From positions 90,543,298 through 90,607,297 of the forward strand of contig NC_045441.1 in assembly GCF_002776525.5 (NCBI RefSeq): 64,000 nucleotides of DNA, given 5' to 3'. The notes below the pieces were generated by a model. It was not told the origin of the DNA and searched no databases. It saw nothing but the letters and a program-made list of their open reading frames with translations. The position numbers and the translations under genes were made by a program. This document shows, piece after piece, positions 35,868 through 48,233 of this stretch. Positions within the stretch are counted from its first letter, which is position 1. Every line of letters begins with the position of its first letter. Origin of the DNA: Piliocolobus tephrosceles. Its lineage: Eukaryota; Chordata; Mammalia; Primates; Cercopithecidae.

Positions 35868-35997
35868 GCCCCTCTGGGACAAAGCTTCAAGAGGAAGGAT
35901 GAGGGAGCAGTATTTTCTGTTCAGCAATATTTGCTGTTCTACAACCTCTGCTGGTGATATCCAGGCAAACAGGGTCTGGAGTGAACCTCCAGCAAAC
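35868..35997 (+). promoter_or_regulatory. Ancestral 129-bp 5' UTR element (ZNF93-binding in apes)
   Basis: Between GGCGAGTG and TCCAACAGACCTGC lies about 130 bp, including AGCAATATTTGCTGTTCTAC and CTGGTGATATCCAGGCAAAC. Young human L1 (L1PA3 variants onward, L1HS) lacks this stretch. It is the segment bound by the KRAB zinc-finger repressor ZNF93 in apes. Its presence shows the copy predates or escaped that deletion, as expected in an older or monkey L1. Boundaries are from memory of the ape alignment. Confidence 0.7.
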
Positions 35998-36151
35998 TCC
36001 AACAGACCTGCAGCTGAGGGACCTGACTATTAAAAGGAAAACCAACAAACAAAAAGGATTAACTTCAACATCAACAAAGAGGACACCTACCCCAAAATCC
36101 CATCTGTAGGCCACCAACATCAAAGACCAAAGGTGGATAAAAACCACAAAG

Positions 36152-37176
36152 ATGGGGAGAAACCAGAGCAGAAAGGCTGAAAATTGTAAAAAACAGAGCG
36201 CCTCTTCTCCTACAAAGGATTGCAGCTCCTCACCAGCAACAGAACAAAGCTTCACAGAGAATGACTTTGACGAGTTGACCAAAGTAGGCTTCAGAAGGTT
36301 GGTAATAACGAACTTCTCTGAGCTAAAGGAGTATGTTCTAACCCACTGCAAGGAAGCTAAAAACCTTGAAAAAATGTTAGATGAATGGCTAACTAGAATA
36401 AACAGTGTAGAGAAGGCCTTAAATTACCTGATGGAGCTGAAAACCATGGCATGAGAACTTCGTGACACACGCACAAGCTTCAATAGCTGATTTTATCAAG
36501 TGGAAAAAAGGGTATCAGTGATTGAAGATTAAGTTAATGAAATAAAGCAAGAAGTTTAGAGAAAAAAGAATAAAAATAAATGAACAAAGCCTCCAAGAAA
36601 TATGAAACTATGTGAAAAGACCAAATGTACATTTGACTGGTGTACCTAAAAGTGATGAGGAGAATGGAACCAGGTTGGAAAACACTCCGCAGGATATTAT
36701 CCAGGAGAACTTCCCTTACCTAGCAAGGCAGGCCAACATTCTAATTCAGGAAATACAGAGAATACCACAAAGATACTCCTTAAGTAGAGCAACCCAAAGA
36801 CACGTAATTGTCAGATTCACCAATGCTGAAGTGAAGGAAAAAATGTTAAGGGCAGTCAGAAATGAAAGGGCAGTCAGGGACTTCCCACAAAGGGAAGTCC
36901 ATTAGACTAACGGTGGATCTCTCAGCAGAAACGCTATAAGCCAAAGAGAGTGGGGGCCAATATTCAATGTTCTTAAAAAAAAAATTTTCAACTCAGAATT
37001 TCATATCCAGCCAAACTAAGCTTCATAAGTGAAGGAAAATAAAATCATTTACAGACAAGCAAATGCTGAGAGACTTTGTCCCCACCAGGCCTGCCTTACA
37101 AGAGCTCCTGAAGGAAGCACTAAACATGGAAAGGAACAACTGGTACCAGACACTCCAAAAACATGCCAAATTGTAA
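36152..37176 (+). pseudogene. ORF1: L1 ORF1 (RNA-binding protein), broken
   Basis: ATG at 36152 begins MGRNQSRKAENCKKQSASSP and runs 100 codons. It stops at TGA (36452-36454), where L1 normally has CGA, a CpG C-to-T change. After a frameshift, the RRM-like middle is open at 36612-36905 (MKRPNVHLTGVPKSDEENGT onward) and ends in TAG where L1 has CAG. The C-terminal domain follows in another frame to the normal stop at 37174-37176. ORF1p would be a trimeric coiled-coil nucleic-acid chaperone of about 338 residues; here no full protein can be made. Confidence 0.9.
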
Positions 37177-38156
37177 AGACCATCAATGGTATGAAAAACT
37201 GCTTCAATTAATGGGTGAAATAACCAGCTAGCATCATAATAACAGGATCAAATTCACACATAACAATATTAACCTGAAATGCAAATGGGCTAATTTCCCA
37301 ATTAAAGGACACAGACTGTCAAACTGGATAAAGAGTTAAGACTCATCGGTGTGCTGTATTCAGAAGACCCATCTCATGTGCAGAGACACACATAGGCTCA
37401 AAATAAAGGGATGGAGAAAGTTCTACCAAGCAAATGGAAAGCAAACAAACAAACAAAACAAAACAAAAACAGGGGTTGCAATCCTAGTCTCTGATAAAAC
37501 AGACTTTAAACCAACAAAAATATAAAGAGACAAAGAAGGCCATTACATAATGGTAAAGGGATCAATTCAACAAGAAGAACTAACTATCCTAAGTATATAT
37601 GCACCCAATACAGGAGCAGCCAGATTCATAAAGCAAGCTGTTAGAGATCTGCAAAGAGACTTAGACTCCCACACAATAATACTTGGAGACTTTAACACCC
37701 CAACACCCCACTGTAAATATTAGACAGATCAATGAGACAGAAGTTTAACGAGGATATCCAAGACTTGAACTCATCTCTGCATCAAGCAGACCTAATAGAC
37801 ATCTACAGAACTCTCCACCCCAAATCAACGGAATATACCTTCTTCTCAGTACCACATCACACTTATTCTAAAGTTGACCACATAATTGGAAGTAAAGCAC
37901 TCCTCAGCAAATGTAAAAGAACAGAAATCACAACGGTCTCTCTGATCACAGTGCAATCAAATTAGAACTCAGGATTAAGAAACTCACTCAAAATTGCACA
38001 ACTACATGGAAACTGAACAACCTGCTCCTGAATGACTACTGGGTAAATAACAAAATGAAGGCAGAAATAAAGATGTTCTTTGAAACCAGTGAGAACAAAG
38101 ACACAACACACCAGAATCTCTGGGACACAGTTAAAGCACTGTGTAGAGGGAAATTT

Positions 38157-38302
38157 TTTTTTTATTATTTTATTATTTTTTATTTTATTTTTTTGAGATA
38201 ACATTTTATTCTATTTTTTTATTTTTTATTTTTTATTATACTTTAAGTTCTAGTGTACATGTGCATAACATGCAGGTTTATTACATATGTATACTTGTGC
38301 CA
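38157..38302 (-). mobile_element. L1 3' fragment inserted into L1 ORF2
   Basis: A 146-bp insert on the minus strand: a long T-rich block (the A tail), then about 80 bp of L1 3' UTR (ACTTTAAGTTCTAGTGTACA to ACTTGTGCCATG). An exact 15-bp target duplication TGTAGAGGGAAATTT flanks it (38142-38156 and 38303-38317). The tail is composite, with a GAGATAACATTTTATTC piece between two T-rich stretches. Confidence 0.95.
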
Positions 38303-40101
38303 TGTAGAGGGAAATTTATAGCACTAAATGCCCACAAGAGAAAGAAAGAAAGATCTAAAATAGATACTCTAACATCACAATTAAAAGAACTAGAGAAGCA
38401 AGAGCAGAAAATTCAAAACTTAGCATAAGGCAAGAAATAACTAAGATCAGAGCAGAACTGAAGGAGATAGAGACACAAAAAAAAAAAACCCTTCAAAAAA
38501 TCAATGAATTCAGCAGCTGGTTTTTTCAAAAGATCAACAAAATTGATAGACTGCTAGCAAGACTAATAAAGAAGAAAAGAGAGAAGAATCAAATAGATGC
38601 AATAAAAAATGATAAAGGGGATATCACCACTGATCCCACAGAAATAAAAACTACCATCAGAGAATACGATAAAGATGTCTATGCGAATAAACTAGAAAAT
38701 CTAAAAGAAATGTATAAAGTCCTGGACACAGACACCATCCCAAGACTAAATCAGGAAGAAGTTGAATCTCTGAATAGACCAATAACAAGCCCTGAAATTG
38801 AGGCAATAATTAATAGCTTAACAACCAAAAAAAGTTCAGGACCAGACATATTCACAGCCAAATTCTACCATGGGTACAAAAAGGAGCTGGTACCATTCTT
38901 TCTGAAACTATACCAATCAATAGAAAAAGAGGGAATCCTCTCTAACTCATTTTATGAGGCCAGCATCATCCTGATACCGAAGCCTGGAAGAGACACAACA
39001 AAAAAAAGAATTTTAGATCAATATTCCTGATGAACATCGATTCGAAAATACTCAATAAAATACTAGCAAACCGAATCCAGCAGCACATCAAAAACCCTAT
39101 CCACCATGATCAAGTTGGCTTCAACCCTGGAATGCAAGGCTGGTTCAACATATGCAAATCAGTAAATGTAACCCATCACATGTACAGAACCAATGACAAA
39201 AACTGCCTGATTATCTCAACACATGCAGAAAAGGCCTTTGACAAAATTCAATAGCCCTTCATGCTAAAAACTCTCAATAAACTATGTATCAATGGAACAT
39301 ATCTCAAAATAATAAGAGCTATTTATGACAAATCCACAGCCAATATCATACTGAATTGGCAAAAACTGGAAGCATTCCCTTTGAAAACTGGCACAAGACA
39401 AGGATGTCCTCTCGTATCACTTCTATTCAACATAGTGTTGGAAGTTCTGGCCAGGGCAATCAGGCAAGAGAAAGAAATAAAGGGTATTCAATTAGGAAAA
39501 GAGGAAATCAAATTATCCCTGTTTGCAGATGACATGATTGTATAGTTAGAAAGCCCCATCATCTCAGCCCCAAATCTCCTTAAGCTGATAAGGAACTTCA
39601 GCAAAGTCTCAGGATACAAAATCAATGTGCAAAAGTCACAAGCATTCCTATATATTAATAACAGACAAACAGAGCCAAATCATGACTGAGCTCCCATTCA
39701 CAATTGCTACAGAGAATAAAATACCTAGGAATACAACTTACAGGGGATGTGAAGGACCTCTTCAAGGAGAACTACAAACCACTGCTCAATGAAATAAAAG
39801 AGGACACAAACAAATGGAAGAAAATTCCATGCTCGTGGATAGTAAGAATCAATATCATGAAGATGGCCATACTGTCCAAGGTAATGTATAGATTCAATGC
39901 CACCCCCATCAAGCTAGCAATGACTTTCTTCACAGAACTGGGAAAAACTACTTTAAAGTTCATATGGAACCAAAAAAGAACCCGCACTGTCAAGACAATC
40001 CTAAGCAAAAAGAAGAAAGCTGGAGGCATCACGCTACCTGACTTCAAACTATACTACAAGGCTACAGTAACCAAAACAGCATGGTACTGGTACCAAAACA
40101 G

Positions 40102-40103
40102 AC

Positions 40104-40134
<31 letters not shown>

Positions 40135-40148
40135 CACACACACACACC
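40102..40148. repeat. (TA)n(CA)n microsatellite inside L1 ORF2
   Basis: The L1 ACATATAGACC point has expanded to a TA run and then a CA run, ending CACACCCCAATGG. Confidence 0.9.
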
Positions 40149-41900
40149 CCAATGGATCAGAATAGAGGCCTCAGAAATAATGCCACACATCTACAACCAT
40201 CTGATCTTTGATAAACCTGACAAAAACAAGAAATGGGAAAGAATTCCCTGTTTAATAAATTGTGCTGAGAAACTGGCTAGCCATATGTAGAAAGCTGAAT
40301 CTGGATCCCTTCCTTACACCTTATACAAAAATTAATTCAAGATAAAGACTTAAATGTTAGACCTAAAACCATAAAAACCATAGAAGAAAACCTACACAAT
40401 ACCATTCAGGATATAGGCATGGGCAAGGACTTCATAACTAAAACACCAAAAGAAATGGCAACAAAAGCCAAAATTGACAAATGGGATCTAATTAAACTAA
40501 AGAGCTTCTGCACAGCAAAAGAAACTACCCTCAGCGTGAACAGGCAACCTACAGAATGGGAGAAAATGTTTGCAATCTACCCATCTGACAAAGGGCTAAT
40601 AACCAGAATCTACAAAGAAAAAGAACTTAAACAAATTTACAAGAAAAAAAATCAACCCCATCAAAAACTGTGCAAAGGATATGAACAGACACTTCTCAAA
40701 ATAACACATTTATGCCGCCAACAGACACATGAAAAAATGCTCTGCTCATCATAACTGGTCATCAGAGAAATACAAATCAAAACCACAATGAGATACCATC
40801 TCCTGCCACTTAGAATGGCAATCATTAAAAAGTCAGGAAACAACAGGTGCTGGAGAGGATGTGGAGAAATAGGACCACTTTTACACTGTTGGTGGGAGTG
40901 TAAATTAGTTCAACCATGGTAGAAGACAGTGTGGTGATTCCTTAAGGATCTAGAACCAGAAATACCATTTGACCCAGTGATCCCATTACTGGGTATATAC
41001 TCAAAGGATTATAAATCATGGTACTATAAAGACGCATGCACATGTATGTTTATTGCAGCACTATTCACAATAGCAAAGACTTGGAACTAACCCAAATGTC
41101 CATCAGTGATAGACTGGATTAAGAAAATGTGGCACCAATACACCATGGAATACCATGCAGCCATAAAAAAGGATGAGTTCATGTTCTTTGCAGGGACACG
41201 GAGGAAGCTGGAAACCATCATTCTGAGCAAACTATCGCAAGGACAAAAAAACCAAACACTGCATGTTTTCACTCATAGGTGGGAATTGAACAATGAGAAT
41301 ACTTGGACGCAGGGAGGGGAACATCACACACCGGGGCCTGTCATGGGGTGAGAGGCTGGGGTAGGGATAGCATTAGGAGAAATACCTAATGTAAATGACA
41401 AGTTAATGGGTGCAGCAAATCAACATGGCACATGTATACCTATGTAAGAAACCTGTGCGTTGTGCACATGTACCCTAGAACTTAAAGTATAATAATAATT
41501 ATTTTAAAAATCTTGAATTTGGTGTAGTTTTGTAAAAGGAAATTTTAGATATGCTTAACAAGTCAAAATTAGATACATTTTTTTTTGCCTTCCAGGTTTT
41601 AAAGTGTATATTTTACTGTTAACATAATGAAATGAAAATGCCTGTGCAGTTTGCATGGAATTTCTTGATTTTCACTCTGTAGGAAAGTATCTCATTGTTT
41701 GAACAATATCATTAGTTCAACTGGTGCCTGCATAAATAATGTATAGTCAGAGGCAGAAATCTAGTCTAGAAAAGCTGCAGTCCTATGATGAAAATCTCCT
41801 TTGCCAAATATGAAGATTTTTGTAGCCCAAACACAAGTTTATATTCAGACACATGTCCCCTCTCATACAATTAGAGAAGTACAATAAAATGATTTATAAT

Positions 41901-42202
41901 GGCTGGGCGCGGTGGCTCAAGCCTGTAATCCCAGGACTTTGGGAGGCCGAGACGGGCGGATCATGAGGTCAGCAGATCGAGACCATCCTGGCTAACATGG
42001 TGAAACCCCGTCTCTACTAAAAATACAAAAAACTAGCCGGGCGAGGTGGCGGGCGCCTGTAGTCCCAGCTACTCCGGAGGCTGAGGCAGGAGAATGGTGT
42101 AAACCCGGGAGGCGGAGCTTGCAGTGAGCTGACATCCGGCCACTGCCCTCCAGCCTGGGCGACAGAGCCAGACTCCGTCTCAAAAACAAAACAAAACAAA
42201 AC

Positions 42203-42234
<32 letters not shown>
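41901..42234 (+). mobile_element. AluY, Old World monkey (AluYR-like) subtype
   Basis: Full-length AluY with AAAAACTAGCCGGGCGAGG, GTGTAAACCCGGGAGG and GAGCTGACATCCGGCCACTG, the same variant set as the copy at 31942. A 10-bp flank GATTTATAAT (41891-41900) against GATTTATATT (42235-42244) matches at 9 of 10. The tail is (CAAAA)n, about 50 bp. Confidence 0.93.
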
Positions 42235-42244
42235 GATTTATATT

Positions 42245-43085
42245 TTGCTTACATTTTCCATTTATTTTTCATGAGTTAATCTTAGCTGTCTATAACTTGT
42301 GAAATATTTCTACTTGTCATCTTAGAATTGTGTCTTCCAATTCTTAGGTATAATCCAGTCTACATACTCAGTTCAGAGTTAAAAGAAAAAATAAATCCTT
42401 AAATCTCACTTGGTGAAAAGTAGCAGGTGCAGCATTCTTCACTAAATCCATCCTTCTGCTAAGGAATTGAAGATTCTGTCTCAGATCTTATGACACTTCA
42501 CTGCCACTTAATCAGTAAACATTGATATATGTGTTCTGGCAAAACTAGATCATGGTGTATGCATTCAATATTGCTATCATATGCCAAAGAATTATGCCTG
42601 GATTGATAGGTCTACCAAGCTGATACACTAATTTCCTTCTTCATTAAAACACTCTTCTGATTTTGTAAGCATCTATTACATTTGATAGAAGCCTGACACA
42701 TTTATGTATTTCATTTGACCTCCTTTCATTCATTGGAATGGTATGAAATTGTTTTCTAGATAATCAATTTTGGTATCCTTCATACTGGTAAGGAGAAAAT
42801 ATGTCCTCTCTTTAAATTCCATACACATCCTAACAAAAATTGTTTTTCTTATTTTGAGGCTGTCAGTTCTGCTTAAAGAATATGGTAGAGAAACAGGCTG
42901 TGCTAATCCAATGTACCTTTCTGATGGAAAGTCTCCTGAGGCATCTGTTCTAAGACTGAGGAAACATTTGAAGGCCTTAAATCTGATCTCTCAGACAGCT
43001 GTACTAATAATTTAAGTAATAGGGTTACAGAAAGAGATGGAGGAAATAAAAATCTATAAAGTGTTCAGTCGACATTTGAAAATAA
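42245..43085. other. Unclassified sequence
   Basis: No gene or repeat recognised. Confidence 0.4.
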
Positions 43086-43399
43086 TTTTTTTTTTATTAT
43101 ACTTTAAGTTCTAGGGTACATGTGCATAACGTGCAGGTTTGTTACATATGTATACTTGTGCCATGTTGGTGTGCTGCACCCATCAACTCGTCAGCACCCA
43201 TCAATTCATCATTTATATCAGGTATAACTCCCCAATGCAATCCCTCACCCCTTCCCCCTCCCCATGATAGGCCCCAGTGTGTGATGTTCCCCTTCCCGAG
43301 TCCAAGTGAGCTCATTGTTCAGTTCCCACCTATGAGTGAGAACATGCGGTGTTTGGTTTTCTCTTCTTGTGATAGTTTGCTAAGAATGATGGTTTTCCA
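43086..43399 (-). mobile_element. 5'-truncated L1 3' end, Old World monkey type
   Basis: Minus-strand L1 3' UTR and ORF2 tail, ending near GATGGTTTTCC. It carries the same 18-bp tandem duplication as the copy at 30076 (43176-43193 and 43194-43211, the second diverged at two bases). No clear target duplication was found. Confidence 0.88.
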
Positions 43400-43694
43400 T
43401 ATATAGCTTCACAGCAGCATAATACATAAATTGTGACAATTTTCCCAGACTCAGTGGAAATAGATATAAGCATTGGAAAGCTAATTTCCAAATTTATAAG
43501 GGAACATAAATTATAAATGAATATTAATTTGTATATTGATGTACATGTATATATACACTGGTGTGGACAATAGGTAATTACCCTGTGTACGTTATACACA
43601 CATACTAAATGTAAACTATTTTATGTATCTGGATTAATAAACAACCTTGAAAAATAAATATTATATATTCAAAACAAAACAAAACAAAAAAACA

Positions 43695-44006
43695 GGCCAG
43701 GTATGGTGGCTCACACCTGTAATCCCACCACTTTGGGAGATTAAGGTGGGGGAATCAATTGAAGCCAGGAGTTCAAGACCTGGGAAAATAGTCTGGGAAA
43801 CATAGTAAGACCTTATTTGTACAAAAAAAAAAAAAAAAAAAAAAAAAGTAGCCGGGTGTCATGACATATGACATATGCCTGTAGTCTCAGCTGCTTGGGA
43901 GGTTGAGATGGGAGAATGCTTGAGCCCAGGAAGTTGAGGCTGCAGTGAGCTCTGATTGCACCGTTGCACTACAGACTAGGCGATAGAGCAAGACCTTGTT
44001 TCTATC
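43695..44006 (+). mobile_element. AluJ, diverged
   Basis: An old Alu starting GGCCAGGTATGGTGGCTCAC with an unusually long A-rich linker (about 25 A at 43821-43846). A short duplication ATGACATATGACATATG lies in the right monomer. An (ACAAA)n-type tail follows. Confidence 0.88.
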
Positions 44007-44624
44007 AAAACAAACAAACGAACAAACAAAAAAGAATTTAGTACAGTGCATAAGACTGAAAGCCGATTGAGTTTGCAAAATATAAAAACATCTTAATAGA
44101 AAATAAAGAATGCAGTTAACTATATAGAAGCCTATATGAATTTGCCTTTATAGGATCATATAATTGATATAGCAATCAATTACTTCTTTTTTATCTATAA
44201 ATGCATTGTGCCATCACAATAGACCATATGGAATGAGATAGTTATTATTTTTGGAGCAAAGAAAACAATAAATTACAGAGGAAATATATGAACTAGCAGT
44301 AGATAGAGAAGAAAACAAACAAACAAAAAACAATTCATGATAAGAGGAAGGATTCTGAGGTTGTTTTGGAATTTAGTCAATGGACCTCTCCACTTTTTGG
44401 TTGAAGCAGATGATCCATTATTTTTCTACTGGTTTCTTTCAGTTGAGTAATTATTTTCACCCAGATCATTGTCAGTTAGCTCCTGTGACATATCAAGAAA
44501 GGACTTAAAGACCTGGAAGAGACCATCTGTGATTTTCACATGGCCAGGCTTAGAGTTCTGGAGCATTTGAACAGAGCTGAAAGAATTGGTACTCAGGAGG
44601 CCACAACTGACACCATTGTATTAT
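44007..44624. other. Unclassified sequence
   Basis: No gene or repeat recognised beyond the Alu tail. Confidence 0.4.
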
Positions 44625-44988
44625 CATCAAAATTATACCCTGAATGGTGGTTTCCAGGGGCTTGGGCATGGGAAAAGCGGTGAATGTTGGTTAAAGAGTA
44701 TACAATTTTCAATTATGAGATGAGTAACTCACAGGCATCTAATGTACAGCATGGTGACTCTAGTTGGCAAGACTGTATTATTTACCTGAAATTTGCTGAG
44801 AGTAGATGTTAAGTGTTCTTACCACACACACATACACACAAAGAAAGTAATTGTGTGGTGATGAATGTGTTGATTAATTTGAATGTGGTGATCATTATAC
44901 AATATCAAATCATCATATTGAACACCTTAAATATATACCATTTTTATCTGTAAATTATAGATCAGTAAAGCTAAAATAAAAAAGATGT
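44625..44988 (+). repeat. L1MA 3' UTR
   Basis: The sense strand follows the L1MA 3' UTR: GAATGGTGGTTTCCAGGGGC, TCTAATGTACAGCATGGTGA, AAATTTGCTGAGAGTAGATG, a short CACACA run and AACACCTTAAATATATACCA. It ends in an A-rich tail. Confidence 0.85.
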
Positions 44989-46342
44989 TTCTAAGAATGC
45001 TGATACATATATAGTAAACAATTAGCATTGTGAACTGCATCAACTAGCCAAAGATATATATTTTCCTTTTTTTTTTCAATTTGGAATTCTTATTTTAATA
45101 TAAAGCTATAATTACAGTGAGTTATTAATAATTCAGGATGAGACCTGTTTTAACAGAAAAAAAGTTGTCCGAGTAACAGACTCAAGATGATATTTAATTT
45201 AACAACAAAAAAATGAGTTTCCACAAAGAGTTACATTTAAAATAGCAGATATTATAGGCATTCCATAATGCCAAAATACCAGCAAAAGGATCCTTTGCAG
45301 CTTGTAGCCAACAATCTTATCCACCTCTTGAAGTAAGTATTTTATTTGCAAACATATCTTTCAGAATATTGTTCAAACATCAATGCAAATAAGAAAAATA
45401 AAATTAGTATTAATTGAATGCCTACATTATCTTGTTCATCCAAATAACAACTCTACGTTGTTAGTATTATTACTATTTCATTTACTGCAGTGGTGCCTAC
45501 AGAAGTGACAGAAATGGCATCTATTGTAGCTAGCTTCTAAGGCCTGCAGCATACGGTTGCAAGTTTTATTTTCATCGCACCAGTTGAGAAATACTACACA
45601 AGAGATAGAAGATTTTAGGACATGTACTATTTTTTTTATACAAATACCAAAAAATAAAAAGAAGAGGAAACCCACAAAGAAGGTTTTCAAATAATCTTTT
45701 TATTGTTTTAGGGAGTACAGATCAACCCAATATGTCCAATAAATTCTTTTAAATAGGCTGTTCTATAGCCACAGACATAGGTCACTTTATCAGACAATTA
45801 CCTGACTGTCCAGCAAAACCACCTTCTTAAACATTCCAATATGTTGTTAAGAAAAAGATATGAAGTGTGATGTAAAGTATTAAAATACTTAAAAGCATGC
45901 CTGCACTTCTTTGGGGAATGGATGTGCCATTAATGAAGGTATATAAACTTCAGAAAATAAGAGCAGAGTGTGTGAGGAGAGAGATTTACTTCAAGTGAAA
46001 TTCTCTGCCCTCAAAGGGTTAAATGTTAACAAAGTTAAAAAGCAGAAATCAGGGTCCTATTAGTCTTGAACACTAATCTTGTTGACGGCTGAAGTGTTTC
46101 CTTATTTTATCCATATTTATTATATTGAAGGTGGGTTATATGGTGGTGACTAATGACCAAACATCTGGACCTAGTGACCCTTAAAATCCTCCAGCCATTG
46201 CTGTTCACAATTAAGTACCACACGAACTAAAATGATATTTTGGCTTGACCAGGACAAATTAGTGTGGCAAAAGCTAAAGAAAGAGCCTTGTCTTTAATTT
46301 TACAGAAATCATAGCCTCTAAACATTTTAAAATAAAAAGCTA

Positions 46343-46366
46343 TTTTTTTTTTTTTTTTTTTTTTTT
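46343..46366. repeat. Poly(T) tract of 24
   Basis: An uninterrupted T run. No AATAAA on the minus strand precedes it and no element body adjoins it. Confidence 0.9.
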
Positions 46367-48233
46367 GTTTACTGGAAGGTATGATTGTCATCATGGAGCT
46401 AAAAAAGTAAAGTAATATTTTTAGAAGAAAATGAGTATTCTGGTGGATTGATCATCGAGGATACTAAGAACATTTGTTAGAGAAGTTTTACCTCCCAGGA
46501 TTTTGATTGAGCTGTGGAAAATGAGATTATTTCAGGTTAAATAATTGGCAAACCCCATTTCAAGAGTAATTAATTCTATCTGCAGACAGATAACTAAAGG
46601 AAAGAGAAGGCAAATGTCATCATCACCATGAGAATTATTCATTAAAGATGAATGAGTTTGTCTTCTCGCAGGTAGAAAGGAAGCAGAGGCAACATAAAAT
46701 CATAATGGTCAACAAAAATAAATATAGAATTTTCCATCAGAATCACAAAAGAGAAAATAAATTACACAAGAATCTCTGTAGCTGTGCAAGTACCTAAGGG
46801 AAAGCCCTCAAAGAAAGTTATGTTTGAGCTCTTCATAGTTTGTCTATTTTTCTCTCCTTTGGCTGAGAGAGGAGGTGGAATGATGCTGGAAAGATTGGCA
46901 ATGGTGTGGAACTCAACTTCTCTGAATGAATCCGTGGGAAAAGAAACCTTAATGATTTAACTTTGATATTAAATTCAAATATATCTCCTATTGGATTAGG
47001 AAAGACTCCTAATTTGATGGAATAAAACCTTTAATTTTAAAATATCAGAGACCAATCCACCAATCATGTTAATATGCAGTTTTTACTGACGAACCCATGG
47101 CTCTGATCTAATATGAGATTATAAAGTTATTACACATAGAACACAAGTCAGCAATAATCACCCTCAAACTTCACAATGTTCTGATGTGAACACAAACAGG
47201 TCTCAGATAAGGAAGTAAAATAATTACAGGAAATTTATATAAATTATATCCCAGGGGATAATATCCAGACATAACTGCCCACATTAATTATCAGAAAGAT
47301 GAAAATAATAATCCCCTGAGCCCGATAAAAAATGCTACTCCAATTTTAAGAACATATGATATAATATTGGAAAAAAACATCTTATAGGATTTACACAAAC
47401 TATTTTTAAAAATTACTTCAAAAATACTTGCACATCTCCAAGAAGTACAAAAAAACATGAAAACATGAAATCAATGAAACAAAAAATAAAACAGGTAAAC
47501 AAACAAAAAATAAGTCTAATTTATACCATTTTTTTGCTTCATTATCTCATGAAACAAAAGAGTGATATAAATTAGAGACTGGAAAAAATAAACAAATGAG
47601 CACTAAAACTGTATCATTACAGAATAAACAAATAAATGGCTATTAGGAAAAAAATAAAATATCTTAAAAACTAAAAACTACAGAAAAGACAATTTCTTTA
47701 AAGTAGTCATAGAAAAAATGGTATATATTAGGTATAGAACTCAACATGGAAACACTCAACTCATGGAAAACTAATGTTCTTGAATTAGAGAAATGAATTG
47801 ATTATTACGCAGCAAATAATAAAGTATATTAAACAAGAATTGCAGATTCTCATGGGTGTAACTATAAAAAAAAATTGTAGAAGCAGGAGGCTAACTTAAG
47901 AAATCTTATATCTCGAGAAATAGTAAGTCTATAAAAGCATGTAGATGTATATAGTTATTAGTCAGGTTAATCCAAATATATAAAATAAATAAATACATCA
48001 CTAGAATAACACTTCCTCTCAAGGTATTTTGAACATGTTTTAAAAATAGTATTTTTAGATAACATATTCCAAAATGTAGTATAGAACAAATAACACCAAT
48101 GAAATAAAAAAATTATCCAGTTATTATATATGCATATATACACATACACATGCACATATATAGTTTGTACATGCTTATGTATGCAAATATATTTAATACT
48201 CAAAATAGAAAATATTTTAGATGAACCCCTACG

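Larger units (their letters stand above)
35116..36151 (+). promoter_or_regulatory. L1 5' UTR (internal promoter region)
   Basis: About 1 kb upstream of ORF1, recognisable from GAAGGCCAAATAAGAACAAC onward. L1 5' UTRs carry a sense RNA polymerase II promoter near the start and an antisense promoter. The YY1 site near +10, normally CAAGATGGCC, here reads CAAGAAGGCC (35126-35135), so YY1 binding is probably weakened. Many CpG sites have decayed. Activity in this copy is doubtful. Confidence 0.8.
37239..41289 (+). pseudogene. ORF2: L1 ORF2 (endonuclease/reverse transcriptase), broken
   Basis: The ORF2 start codon is ATA (37239-37241) instead of ATG. Surviving pieces in different frames are: endonuclease end (37732-37965, with STEYTFFSVPHHTYSKVDHI), RT N-terminal part (38710-39030), RT core (39030-39545, with TGTRQGCP and the catalytic FADD near 39522-39533), RT thumb side (39704-40165) and C-terminal segments (40419-40754 and 41106-41290). 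An L1 insertion at 38157-38302, a TA/CA expansion at 40102-40148 and several stops and shifts break it. Intact ORF2p is about 1275 residues and does target-primed reverse transcription. Confidence 0.92.
35116..41505 (+). mobile_element. Almost full-length L1PA, inactive
   Basis: A 6.4-kb L1 with 5' UTR (35116-36151), ORF1 (36152-37176), ORF2 (37239-41289) and 3' UTR ending TTAAAGTATAATAATAATTA. Flanks AAAATTCTTG (35106-35115) and AAAAATCTTG (41506-41515) match at 9 of 10, consistent with a decayed target duplication. The element is full-length but dead: the ORF2 start codon is lost, both ORFs have premature stops and frameshifts, and another L1 piece sits in ORF2. The retained 129-bp 5' UTR element and the 3' UTR type place it among older L1PA subfamilies (roughly L1PA5-L1PA8, by memory). 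Confidence 0.93.

Noticed and set aside
35887..36351. 154-codon minus-strand frame over the L1 5' UTR and ORF1 start
   Set aside because: It is the antisense shadow of L1 and does not match ORF0, which lies further 5'. It has no recognised motif.
35116..41505. Possible active L1
   Set aside because: The ORF2 start is ATA, ORF1 has premature TGA and TAG stops, ORF2 is frameshifted many times and carries an L1 insertion.
46343..46366. Poly(T) as the tail of a minus-strand retrocopy
   Set aside because: No AATAAA lies just upstream on the minus strand, and no element body or target duplication was found.
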